From CAG-1782 sp964418255 (GTDB taxonomy: Bacteria; Bacillota; Clostridia; Christensenellales; DTU072), in the NCBI GenBank assembly GCA_964418255.1, contig CAYQKV010000004.1, positions 103,855 through 167,854 of the forward strand: a DNA stretch of 64,000 nucleotides. The letters are read 5' to 3'. The notes beneath the pieces are model-generated. The model did no database searches. It was not told where the DNA came from and was given only the letters and a program-made list of their open reading frames with translations. This document shows, piece after piece, positions 52,812 through 59,773 of this stretch; the stretch's first letter is position 1; every line of letters starts with the position of its first letter. The position numbers and the translations under genes are program-made.

Positions 52812-52993
52812 AGTGGCGCCGTTGGAATAATCCTAAAGTTTTTTATCTGACCCGGACGTCGCTCCTGCCGCGTACGCCGTAGGGTTTCGCTCTTATCTGT
52901 TATCGCTTTACTTGCGCCGAAGACCGCCGCAAAAACGAGCAATACAAGCAAGACGAGTAATATAGGTTTATTGATTGAAACGGTTCTTTTCAT
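52766..52993 (-). pseudogene. Displaced 5' end of the surface-protein gene (signal peptide, then frameshift)
   Basis: ATG at 52993 with AAAGGAG upstream starts a perfect signal peptide (hydrophobic run LLVLLVLLVFAAVFG, then ASKAITDKSE). After that the frame turns Arg-rich and stops at 52766. In the frame of the 1025-codon ORF the same bases read NPTAYAAGATSGSDKKL, then TAG, then DYSNGATLFAQSG, which looks like normal surface-protein sequence. So an indel near 52880 and an in-frame TAG near 52835 separate the signal peptide from the rest. The gene as assembled cannot make an exported full-length product. Confidence 0.7.
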
Positions 52994-53104
52994 ATTACAA
53001 GCTCCTTTCCTTTTCCTTATATAATTCTATTGTTTTTCTTATGTCTTTTTAGTTATTTATATTGTCTCGGGTTTTGCATTGTTTTATGCGTTCCGCATTG
53101 CGTG

Positions 53105-53118
53105 AGTAAGTCCTTACT
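53105..53118. promoter_or_regulatory. Palindrome, possible TetR operator before the surface-protein gene
   Basis: AGTAAG TC CTTACT, two perfect 6-base arms, between the TetR stop and the surface-protein start (112 bases upstream of its ATG). Position fits a TetR-family operator, but no second copy is found at the tetR promoter, so the link is tentative. Confidence 0.4.
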
Positions 53119-53171
53119 TCTCATTTCCTCAAAAAATAAACGCAAGGTTATGCGTTTTCGTTCGTTTATTC

Positions 53172-53771
53172 TTACTCTGCCGTAAGCAAACCGAACATAC
53201 CTCGGGAAATCAGCATCCAGATATTTTCCGTGCTTTCCCTTGTGGCGGGGAGTTCTCCTCGAATAACGCATTTTGCGAATATCCCGCTCGTATCGAGAAT
53301 ATAGGTCCACAGGTGGTCGGCGGAAGTTTTTTCATAGATATGAAAAACGGAATCAATCGCATTGAAGAAACCTACGAAATCCTTAAAGAAAGAAGTTTTC
53401 GCCTCGTCGTCGTGTTCGCGGATTTTCTTTACGTACGAAGAATCGCGGTAAATGAAATAAAAGAGCGTTGCGTTTCCGTTTTTGACGAGGAAGTCGAAGT
53501 AGAGCATCCAGCACGATTTTACGATAGTGTAAATATCCTCTTTAGTATTGCATTGCGGATAATCGAAATTTGCGAACAGATTTCCTATTCTTCTGTGTAT
53601 CGACTCAAAACAGGTATAAAGCAAATTTTCTTTCGTTCCGAAATGCTTATAGATAAGCGCTTCGCTTACTCCGAGACGGTCGGTGACTTTCTTCATCGAG
53701 AAGCCGTGCAGACCGTTTTCGGCAACGGTATCAATTGCCGCAAGCATCAACGCCGTTTTATTCGTTTCCAT
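53172..53771 (-). CDS. TetR/AcrR family transcriptional regulator
   Basis: 199 residues. The N-terminal helix-turn-helix is clear: ALMLAAIDTVAENGLHGFSMKKVTDRLGVSEALIYKHFGTKENLLY. The C-terminal ligand domain has no familiar signature (aromatic-rich, FLVKNGNATLFYFIYRD). It likely represses its own gene (palindrome over the -10 box) and perhaps the surface-protein/aquaporin gene that follows on the same strand 178 bases later. Ribosome site AAAGGAGG lies 12 bases upstream of the ATG. Confidence 0.9.
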   Translation of the reverse strand: METNKTALMLAAIDTVAENGLHGFSMKKVTDRLGVSEALIYKHFGTKENLLYTCFESIHRRIGNLFANFDYPQCNTKEDIYTIVKSCWMLYFDFLVKNGNATLFYFIYRDSSYVKKIREHDDEAKTSFFKDFVGFFNAIDSVFHIYEKTSADHLWTYILDTSGIFAKCVIRGELPATRESTENIWMLISRGMFGLLTAE

Positions 53772-53917
53772 AAAAGCCGCACAACCTCCTTTTCTTAATT
53801 CGTGTTTTCCGTTAAGCGCCGCAACAATTCCAACCTTGTGTAACTTTGTTTGAAGTTCCTTATGTCAGAACACCATATGCGGCAAGCAAACGTTTTGTCC
53901 CACTGTACCAATATGAA

Positions 53918-53946
53918 TTTATAGTACTATATCAAAACAAAGTCAA
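53918..53946 (-). promoter_or_regulatory. tetR promoter with palindrome over its -10 box
   Basis: Minus strand TTGACT (53946-53941), 17-base spacer, TATAAA (53923-53918). The 12-base palindrome TATAGTACTATA (53920-53931) overlaps the -10 box, a fitting site for autorepression. The leader to the ATG is ~140 bases. Confidence 0.65.
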
Positions 53947-53953
53947 GCGATTA

Positions 53954-54148
53954 GAGGAGTGAATATATCGCGTTGCTTTACGCCCGTAAAAACATATGCA
54001 AGATAATTAAAGAAAAAATTTTTCTTGTTATTGTTGTAGAAAGCGGATAAAATCAGAGTTTTTATGGGCTTTTCCGTAAGTTTCACCTACTGTACGATAG
54101 TACAGCGACGGTTCACTTACGAAAAAAATCAACGCAATCTCTCCACTC
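53954..54148. mobile_element. MITE-like element (195 bp) with inverted ends and flanking direct repeats
   Basis: Ends 53957-53975 and 54130-54148 are inverted repeats (15 of 19 bases match; both carry GAGTG outside and GCGTTG inside). The element is flanked by the direct repeat CAAGCGATTA (53944-53953 and 54149-54158), a likely target duplication, although three extra bases sit at the left edge. Inside is a hairpin: CGTAAGT/ACTTACG enclosing CTGTAC-GATA-GTACAG. A truncated copy lies at 1045-1078, and the left-end motif ATATATCGC..TTTACGCC.GTAAAA recurs at 6739-6766. It has no coding capacity, and a parent transposase is not in the window. The rest of the gene-free stretch 53772-54313 holds the tetR promoter and a terminator. 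Confidence 0.6.
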
Positions 54149-54214
54149 CAAGCGATTAACAGCTTTCCCCTCGGAAGAATTTACCATTGTTTTCCCAACC
54201 CGAACACACGAAAA

Positions 54215-54269
54215 AAACTTGCGGTCAAATATATGTTTCTTTTAACGCACATATTTCAACCACAAGTTT
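54215..54269 (-). terminator. Terminator of the HD-domain gene
   Basis: Imperfect ~18-bp stem (54215-54235 with 54250-54269) beginning AAACTTG and ending CAAGTTT; on the minus strand it is followed by seven T. It lies 45 bases after the gene's stop. Confidence 0.7.
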
Positions 54270-54313
54270 ACGACTAACCGATAAACCGACAATAAAAACG
54301 TTCGGAATACGAA

Positions 54314-54742
54314 TTATAGGCTTGTTAAGTAGGCTAATGCCTGTTTATACAACTCGTCTTTATAGAACCCTTTCCCGTCCAGTCTGGACGCGTCCAAGTT
54401 GTGCTTCAAATCGGCGATTTTAACTTTTCTTGCCAATCGATTTTTTCCGATTTCCGTTACGTAATCCATATACGGAACGGACGGATTATGCGTCAACAAT
54501 TTCAAAGCGGATATAATTTCCTCATTAAATCCTTCTTCTATCAAATCTTCAAATGAACACTTGTCTCCGTGGTCTTCGACAACGTCGTGCAACAGAGCTA
54601 CGCAAACGGCGTTCTCGTCGTCCATCGAGAAAGCCAAGAAGAAAGGGTGCATAACGTACGGATACCCGCCCTTATCGTAATCGTCTTTATGTGCCGCAAA
54701 CGCAATCAAACTCGCTTTCTTGATTAGTGTCGAATAAAACAT
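54314..54742 (-). CDS. Small HD-domain hydrolase (RelA/SpoT HD-like, MESH type)
   Basis: 142 residues. H in YVMHPFFLA, HD in VALLHDVVEDHGDKC, and the distal Asp in KIADLKHNLDASR give the metal site of the RelA/SpoT hydrolase domain; no synthetase domain follows. Small stand-alone versions hydrolyse (p)ppGpp or other nucleotides (NADPH in metazoan MESH1). It leads an accessory gene set with a NADAR protein 11 bases upstream, so both may act on nucleotide signals or modified nucleotides. Good ribosome site GAGGAG. Confidence 0.82.
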   Translation of the reverse strand: MFYSTLIKKASLIAFAAHKDDYDKGGYPYVMHPFFLAFSMDDENAVCVALLHDVVEDHGDKCSFEDLIEEGFNEEIISALKLLTHNPSVPYMDYVTEIGKNRLARKVKIADLKHNLDASRLDGKGFYKDELYKQALAYLTSL

Positions 54743-54753
54743 TTTTATCTCCT

Positions 54754-55248
54754 CTATAATTGTTCGTCTCTCAACTCTTTACGCAATTTCATCCATAGTT
54801 TACCGAGTTGGTTTTGTCCTTTCCTGTCCTTGCCGATTCCCCAAAAATCATCTTTGGGGCTGTCTTCGCATATCGTATAATCAGCCGTTTCCGATAATTT
54901 CTTTTTCACATATGGATGTTGCGCAAGTTTTGCCCGCAATAATTGTTCCATTATCGCCACTTTTTCTTTATCCCAACTTGCCGACTGACGGTCCGAATAT
55001 TCGTGCGCTATACGCTGTGCCTCATACGCCGAATAACACTCGACTATCGTCTTTTCAATCTCAGGCGCAACGTTTTTGAACTTCAAACTCTGATATGCGT
55101 GCTCGACTGTCTGATAATATGTTCCTTTATACGTAAAACCGAAAGAGGAAAAATTATCCAGACAGAAAAACTCCCTGTTATAAAACCCGATAAAGTCATC
55201 CATCTTTTCGGCGAGCCATTTATCTCTGTATTGTTCTATTGTTATCAT
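54754..55248 (-). CDS. NADAR family protein (YbiA-like N-glycosidase)
   Basis: 164 residues. FYNREFFCLDNFSSFGF, YQTVEHAYQSLKF (catalytic Glu region), KVAIMEQLLRAKLAQHP and DFWGIGKDRKGQNQLGKLWM are the full NADAR pattern. NADAR proteins cut N-glycosidic bonds; some process riboflavin intermediates and others remove ADP-ribose from guanine, serving as antitoxins or anti-defence factors. Here no riboflavin genes are near and no DarT-like toxin is visible. Located beside an HD hydrolase in the accessory island, so a nucleotide-damage or defence role is more likely. AGGAGAA ribosome site. Confidence 0.9.
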   Translation of the reverse strand: MITIEQYRDKWLAEKMDDFIGFYNREFFCLDNFSSFGFTYKGTYYQTVEHAYQSLKFKNVAPEIEKTIVECYSAYEAQRIAHEYSDRQSASWDKEKVAIMEQLLRAKLAQHPYVKKKLSETADYTICEDSPKDDFWGIGKDRKGQNQLGKLWMKLRKELRDEQL

Positions 55249-55301
55249 AAAATGTTTCTCCTGTTCTCTCTTTGTGCTTATAAGTAATTTATAAACTTTT
55301 A

Positions 55302-56015
55302 CTATTCAATCGGTTTTGTAAAATAAAACCACAATGCGTAATTATCGCCGTCGTCCCACTCCACAAACATTTCCTCATCGCCGAATATACCGTTTCTATT
55401 CAATTGCGATTTATAAGGAAACGTCTTATGAAAAGAATAATCTTCGGGATATTTTTCGTTCGAAAATCTATTTCGAAGTAACTTTTCCAAATTTCCGTCC
55501 TGAACTTCTCCCATTAATACTTCGTTTACATTTTCCAACCGACAACATTCTATATCGTTTTCCCTAAAGAACGTTACGCTTGCCCTAAACAAACGTTTCC
55601 GATTATTCATTTTTCTTTCATCCCCGCCATATGTCCATAACTCTATTTCCGTTATATCCTCTTCCGGCATATAAATTTCAAGTGTCCCGTAGCGTGTATC
55701 GTATCTTCCGCACAAATCGCAATTCAATCCAAAGAAAACTCTGTTTTCGAAGTTCAAATCCCGCTCGTATTTGCTTACTTTACATCCATAATCGAAATTA
55801 CGGAATTGCGTTAAGCAAGCGTTTACCGTCGTTTCAAAATCTTTGTCGTTTTTAATCAATTCAAATGCGTTCTCGTCTAAGTATATATCCCCGAAAGTGA
55901 AACCGAAACATCCGCCGTATCCTTGAATTTTCTCCAGGTTTTCTATTCCGTATCCATTTTGCGCTATTTTATATTGTTTCTCTAAATCAATATCGTCTTT
56001 TTTCCAAAGAACCAT
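55302..56015 (-). CDS. Protein of unknown function (237 residues)
   Basis: Start set at ATG 56015 (MVLWKKDDID), with AGAGG 8 bases upstream; a longer frame to 56063 would begin at TTG and overlap its neighbour. The product is acidic, without membrane spans. Features: CLTQFRNFDYGCKV and NCDLCGRYDTRYGTLEIY (cysteine pair), TEIELWTYGGDERKM, and an aromatic C-terminus EWDDGDNYALWFYFTKP. No family is recognised. It resembles immunity-protein-like or SMI1/KNR4-style accessory proteins only in size and acidity, which is not evidence enough to name it. Confidence 0.55.
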   Translation of the reverse strand: MVLWKKDDIDLEKQYKIAQNGYGIENLEKIQGYGGCFGFTFGDIYLDENAFELIKNDKDFETTVNACLTQFRNFDYGCKVSKYERDLNFENRVFFGLNCDLCGRYDTRYGTLEIYMPEEDITEIELWTYGGDERKMNNRKRLFRASVTFFRENDIECCRLENVNEVLMGEVQDGNLEKLLRNRFSNEKYPEDYSFHKTFPYKSQLNRNGIFGDEEMFVEWDDGDNYALWFYFTKPIE

Positions 56016-56059
56016 ATAAAACCTCTTCTTATTATCGATTTTTCCCAATATCGTAGTTG

Positions 56060-56422
56060 TCAAAATTGCAAAGCATTTTTTTCTTTCTCTGTCAAATATC
56101 CTCCGAAATCACCGATTAAGGCAAGGTAAACGTTTCGATTCCGACAACGAAGAAAAAAGTCATACAGTCGTTGCGCGTTTTCTTTGCCGACGTTCAAGTT
56201 ATTTACCACAAAACAAATGACGCGGTCAAATCTATCGCTGTTTGAAGAACCACCCTCGAATTCATCCAGAAAAAACAGGATTTCGTCAAGATTTTTATCG
56301 GTTTCTTCTATTATAATCGACAAATTTTCGGCAAGCTAGTTTATTCGTTTTTCCGTCGTAATATCTTTATATTCTTTCGACAACATCTCTTTCAATTCCA
56401 AATATCGTTGCTTTTTTGTCAT
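56060..56422 (-). pseudogene. Unknown gene split by an in-frame TAG
   Basis: ATG at 56422 with AAGGAG upstream gives 28 codons (TKKQRYLELKEMLSKEYK), then TAG, then 91 further codons in the same frame (LAENLSIIIEETDKNLDEIL and on) with no new ribosome site. The sequence character does not change across the stop, so a nonsense mutation in one ~120-residue gene is the simplest reading. TAG is an ordinary stop elsewhere in the window (the giant surface gene and mazF end in it). The product is unknown: helical, acidic, with VICFVVNNLNVGKENAQRLYDF. Confidence 0.65.
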
Positions 56423-56437
56423 TTCTCGTCTCCTTTT

Positions 56438-57104
56438 TTATTTTCCGGTATTAAAATTTATGTATCCATTGCCTATCTTTCCGCTGTCTATCTTTCCGCC
56501 GATTTCTCTTATCGCGCAATTTGACGGGTTATACTTCGTCCGATACCATTCCGGCGAGTAGTGAAACCATCTCAACAGAAACGCCCGAATTGCCGTCCCG
56601 TGTGAAAATACGAATAGCGTATCCATATCGTGTTTTTCGTAATCCCTGTAAATAGTTTCCATAAATTGATGTATACGTATAGCTACGTCATACGGGCTTT
56701 TCCCCATAGGTAACCGCGCATAAAACTTACCCATATTTCCCGTTTGTCGTTTATATTCTTCATATTCCCCCGAATACAACTCTTTTTGCTTTCCATCCGA
56801 AACGCAATCGAACGAACCGAATGCTGTTCCACAAGGGTTATATCTCCTCTTATATCGGCTATTTTCAAACTCTTGTTGAACTCTTCTGACGTATGTATTC
56901 TCCTAAGGTACGGACTCTGCCATATCTTTGCTCTGCTTAAATCAATTCCCTTTTCAAGACAGTAGTTTTTTAATCGATGCCTGTTTGAAATGCTTGTTTC
57001 TTTCCTTTTGCGGTAAGCGACACCCAATGGACCGGCAAGTGTTTTATATCGTTTTCGCCGATATTTGCAATCGATTCTCCGTATCTTATCAAAAAAATAT
57101 GCAT
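56438..57104 (-). pseudogene. Histidine phosphatase (phosphoglycerate mutase-like) with two frameshifts
   Basis: ATG at 57104 with AAAGGAG: MHIFLIRYGES, where the family has RHG, so the phospho-acceptor histidine is now tyrosine. The frame runs to LTAKGKKQAFQTG, then shifts to RLKNYCLEKGIDLSRAKIW, SPYLRRIHTSEEF, then shifts again near 56780 to YSGEYEEYKRQTG and LFVFSHGTAIRAFLLRWF, which still holds the second histidine. All segments line up in order as one ~220-residue enzyme, so this is a decayed gene. It shows the island here is no longer under selection for it. Confidence 0.85.
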
Positions 57105-57160
57105 TTCTATCTCCTTTCTACTGTATTATAAAATAAATCCGAATCCACAGCAATATTTTT

Positions 57161-58015
57161 TTAATTGCAACTGTTTTTTTTGAAACTCTCGAAGTATTCG
57201 TCGCTTATCATTACAAGATTTACAATCGCTTTTTCGAGATGCTCTTTGTAAGGACCATTCGGCTGAGTTGCCATTTTATTTGTTAAGGTTTCTTTTATAT
57301 CTTCTATAATTTCCGTACGCGAATGATTTCTATTCGCCGAAATATGCTCGCGTATTTCTTGTATCACATCTACATTTTCATTGTGCCAACGTATCTCTTT
57401 TTTTTCATTCGAACCATCGGTCTCTTTTTTGTTTTTCGAATTCTTTGCGTCATTGCTTTCTTTTGCGCTTTCATCGTCGTCTTTATATAAATTCGGTAGT
57501 AAGTGATGCAAGTTGGTAACAGACGTTTTTTTAACCGTTTCTTTCTTTTTTTGGGAGTTATAATTTTCAATCATTTCCCACCAACGCAAATACTCGAACT
57601 CGTTAAGCGTCAGTCTATATTCCCCTTCCCTTATTTCAAACAGTTTAATATCAAGAAAGCGACCCACAAAAGGCAAGAATTTTTTCTTTCTTTCGTTACA
57701 ATATTTCTCAAACTCGGAAATGGTTTTCCCGTCGGTCGCTTCTTTGAGAAAGTCGATTTCTTTTGGGGTGAGCGAATCCATAATAAATTTTATTTTTTGC
57801 TCCGCTTGCTCACGGCTTGATACCACCTTATCCTTCTGCACCGCTACATATCTGTCGCCTTCCTTATGCAACGTTTCTTCGTCGACGCACAGTTTAAGCA
57901 CTTTTATGACATCCGTATAAGAGTATCCTTTTTTTGCCATGATTTCAAAAACAGTCGCTTCTTTGGCTTCTTCGATATATTCTTTTATGTCCTCTTTTAT
58001 CTGTTTAAGTTCCAT
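57161..58015 (-). CDS. Winged-helix-like protein of unknown function, last gene of the ClpP operon
   Basis: Start set at ATG 58015 (MELKQIKEDIKEYI), with GAGG 9 bases upstream, rather than in the coupling-protein gene at 58051; 284 residues. The first ~60 (ATVFEIMAKKGYSYTDVIKVLKLCVDEETLHKEGDRYVAV) and residues ~70-150 (LTPKEIDFLKEATDG, then YRLTLNEFEYLRW) look like two winged-helix units. A Lys/Glu/Asn-rich linker follows and a C-terminal helical part (SRTEIIEDIKETLTNKM). Likely DNA- or protein-binding. It follows the coupling ATPase by 17 bases. Confidence 0.6.
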   Translation of the reverse strand: MELKQIKEDIKEYIEEAKEATVFEIMAKKGYSYTDVIKVLKLCVDEETLHKEGDRYVAVQKDKVVSSREQAEQKIKFIMDSLTPKEIDFLKEATDGKTISEFEKYCNERKKKFLPFVGRFLDIKLFEIREGEYRLTLNEFEYLRWWEMIENYNSQKKKETVKKTSVTNLHHLLPNLYKDDDESAKESNDAKNSKNKKETDGSNEKKEIRWHNENVDVIQEIREHISANRNHSRTEIIEDIKETLTNKMATQPNGPYKEHLEKAIVNLVMISDEYFESFKKNSCN

Positions 58016-58032
58016 ATCCGTTACCTCGTCTA

Positions 58033-59763
58033 TTAAAAAAAGTCTTCCCACAGTCTCTTCCTGCTTCCCGGATTTAACTCTTCCTTTGCGAATTTATAAA
58101 GATATTTACCGTCCAGCACGTCAACGGACGCCTTGTAATCTTTAAGCGATGACCTCGGGCAAACAAATTCCGGACAAAGATAACTTCTTTCCATATGGGA
58201 ATGCAACACCGATTCCGCATTGGACATTGTAATATAACAATCTCCCGCTTCCAGGCAATTGAGTTTACTTACGGGCACGACCGAAACTTCTTCAAGCTCG
58301 ACTTTTCCTATAGTTTCCTCCTCTCCCGCAAATACGCTTCTCGGACTGACAATCGTTTTTCTTCCGCATTCATTGGAAAATTGCCTTTTTGTTTCTGCGT
58401 TATTTGTTCCGAAGAACATATGCAAATTGAGATTTTCCTTAATAATCTCCGCCGTTTCTTGCCCGTAAACGTTTTGAAGCTGCGCATAGCTCTGCAAGAC
58501 AATTTCGAACCATATATTTCGACCGCCGCAAGCGCTGATAGTCGTATCGAAATCATTTATTGCGGGGAAATTTCCGAACTCGTCAAGCATAAAAAAGAAC
58601 GGACGTTTCAATCGCAAATCGGGCTGTTCGTTTGCAATCTCTATCAATCTTTTATAGACGGAAGAGATAAAAGTTTTAATCACGCAGTAAGACGTACGCG
58701 ATTCGTCTCGATACGCCACAAAAACCGCCACGGGTTTTTTGTCGTCGACCAACGAATCGAGGTCGATGCTGTTGCATCCTGTAATAAGATTGGTAGAAAT
58801 ATCCTTATACGGCGCCATTTTCGTATTAAACGAACTCAACACACACAAACGAGTAGTCGGCGCGTTCCCGATAAGGGGCGCAGTAGCGCACATTCTGGCT
58901 TTGCTGTCTTTTTTGCGTTTACTGAAAAAACCGTTATCGGCCGAGTCGTCCGAAGATTTGTTATAATTAAACGTGGCGAAAATTTCCATAATCGTTCGAA
59001 AAGAGAAAGTTTCTTCGGTTATCAGCGTTCGCTTGTCCGCCGTTTCCGGAATACTGTCTTCCAGCAACGCGTAAATAAACGCAATCAGAAGCTGACGCGC
59101 CGTATCCTCCCAATACGGGTCCTTGGCGTATTCCGTAGTAATCAGTGACAGCGCAAGCGTATTTATGTCGTTGTCGACGTCGTACAGAATTATCTTTTTT
59201 TCTTGTTCGATTACTTTATCGAGCTCATCTGCGCTCCAATATATTTTCCCGCAATATTCCGCACAATATTTGCCGTCGACTTCCTTCGCTTTTACGCTTT
59301 TCTGTAAATCTAAAGCTTTATGATATTTTCGAAAAATCGGCGTCAGCGGATTCCAGGTTTCGCTATGCCTATAATCACGGAAATTCAACAAGATGACATT
59401 GTATCCTTGTTCCTTTAACCTTTCTGCCGAAAGCATATACAGCTCTCCTTTAGGGTCGGTTATGAGCATAGAGTCTTTTTGTTTTTGCATTGCCTTTAAC
59501 ATAATCAAAGGAATTACAAAACCCGTCGTTTTCCCTGCTCGCGTAGAACCTATGATAAGTCCGTGCGTTTCGGGCGCAAAAACCGTTTTCAGTCTTTTAT
59601 CTTCATCGCGAAAACACGCTATAGGCACTCCGCCCGATGATTTTTCCGACAATTCATCGTAATAAACGGCGTTTTGTTTGCGTTTCGCATATTCGCGACC
59701 TGTTTCGATACAAGTATTTTCATATGGCGAAAGTATATCCGCCTTTTCAAGTATAGTACCCAT
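58033..59763 (-). CDS. VirD4/TraG-type coupling ATPase without membrane segments
   Basis: 576 residues. Walker A GSTRAGKT at 72-79, DPKGELY after it, Walker B FFFMLDEFGNFPAI, and the sensor stretch LQSYAQLQNVYG are those of type IV coupling proteins, which bring relaxosome or effectors to a secretion channel. The N-terminal pair of membrane spans found in VirD4/TraG is absent: only ~70 mostly polar residues precede Walker A. No relaxase, VirB4 or channel gene is visible within the window, so a role other than classical conjugation is possible. It is the fourth gene of the five-gene operon, 10 bases after the pseudo-AAA+ gene. Confidence 0.88.
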   Translation of the reverse strand: MGTILEKADILSPYENTCIETGREYAKRKQNAVYYDELSEKSSGGVPIACFRDEDKRLKTVFAPETHGLIIGSTRAGKTTGFVIPLIMLKAMQKQKDSMLITDPKGELYMLSAERLKEQGYNVILLNFRDYRHSETWNPLTPIFRKYHKALDLQKSVKAKEVDGKYCAEYCGKIYWSADELDKVIEQEKKIILYDVDNDINTLALSLITTEYAKDPYWEDTARQLLIAFIYALLEDSIPETADKRTLITEETFSFRTIMEIFATFNYNKSSDDSADNGFFSKRKKDSKARMCATAPLIGNAPTTRLCVLSSFNTKMAPYKDISTNLITGCNSIDLDSLVDDKKPVAVFVAYRDESRTSYCVIKTFISSVYKRLIEIANEQPDLRLKRPFFFMLDEFGNFPAINDFDTTISACGGRNIWFEIVLQSYAQLQNVYGQETAEIIKENLNLHMFFGTNNAETKRQFSNECGRKTIVSPRSVFAGEEETIGKVELEEVSVVPVSKLNCLEAGDCYITMSNAESVLHSHMERSYLCPEFVCPRSSLKDYKASVDVLDGKYLYKFAKEELNPGSRKRLWEDFF

Positions 59764-59773
59764 AATTCGTCTC

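Noticed and set aside
53053..53310. 85-codon frame overlapping the TetR gene end
   Set aside because: Out-of-frame shadow of the TetR C-terminus with no ribosome site.
56060..57104. TAG read as a sense codon genome-wide
   Set aside because: TAG closes intact genes in the window (giant surface protein, mazF, KDPG aldolase) at the expected lengths.
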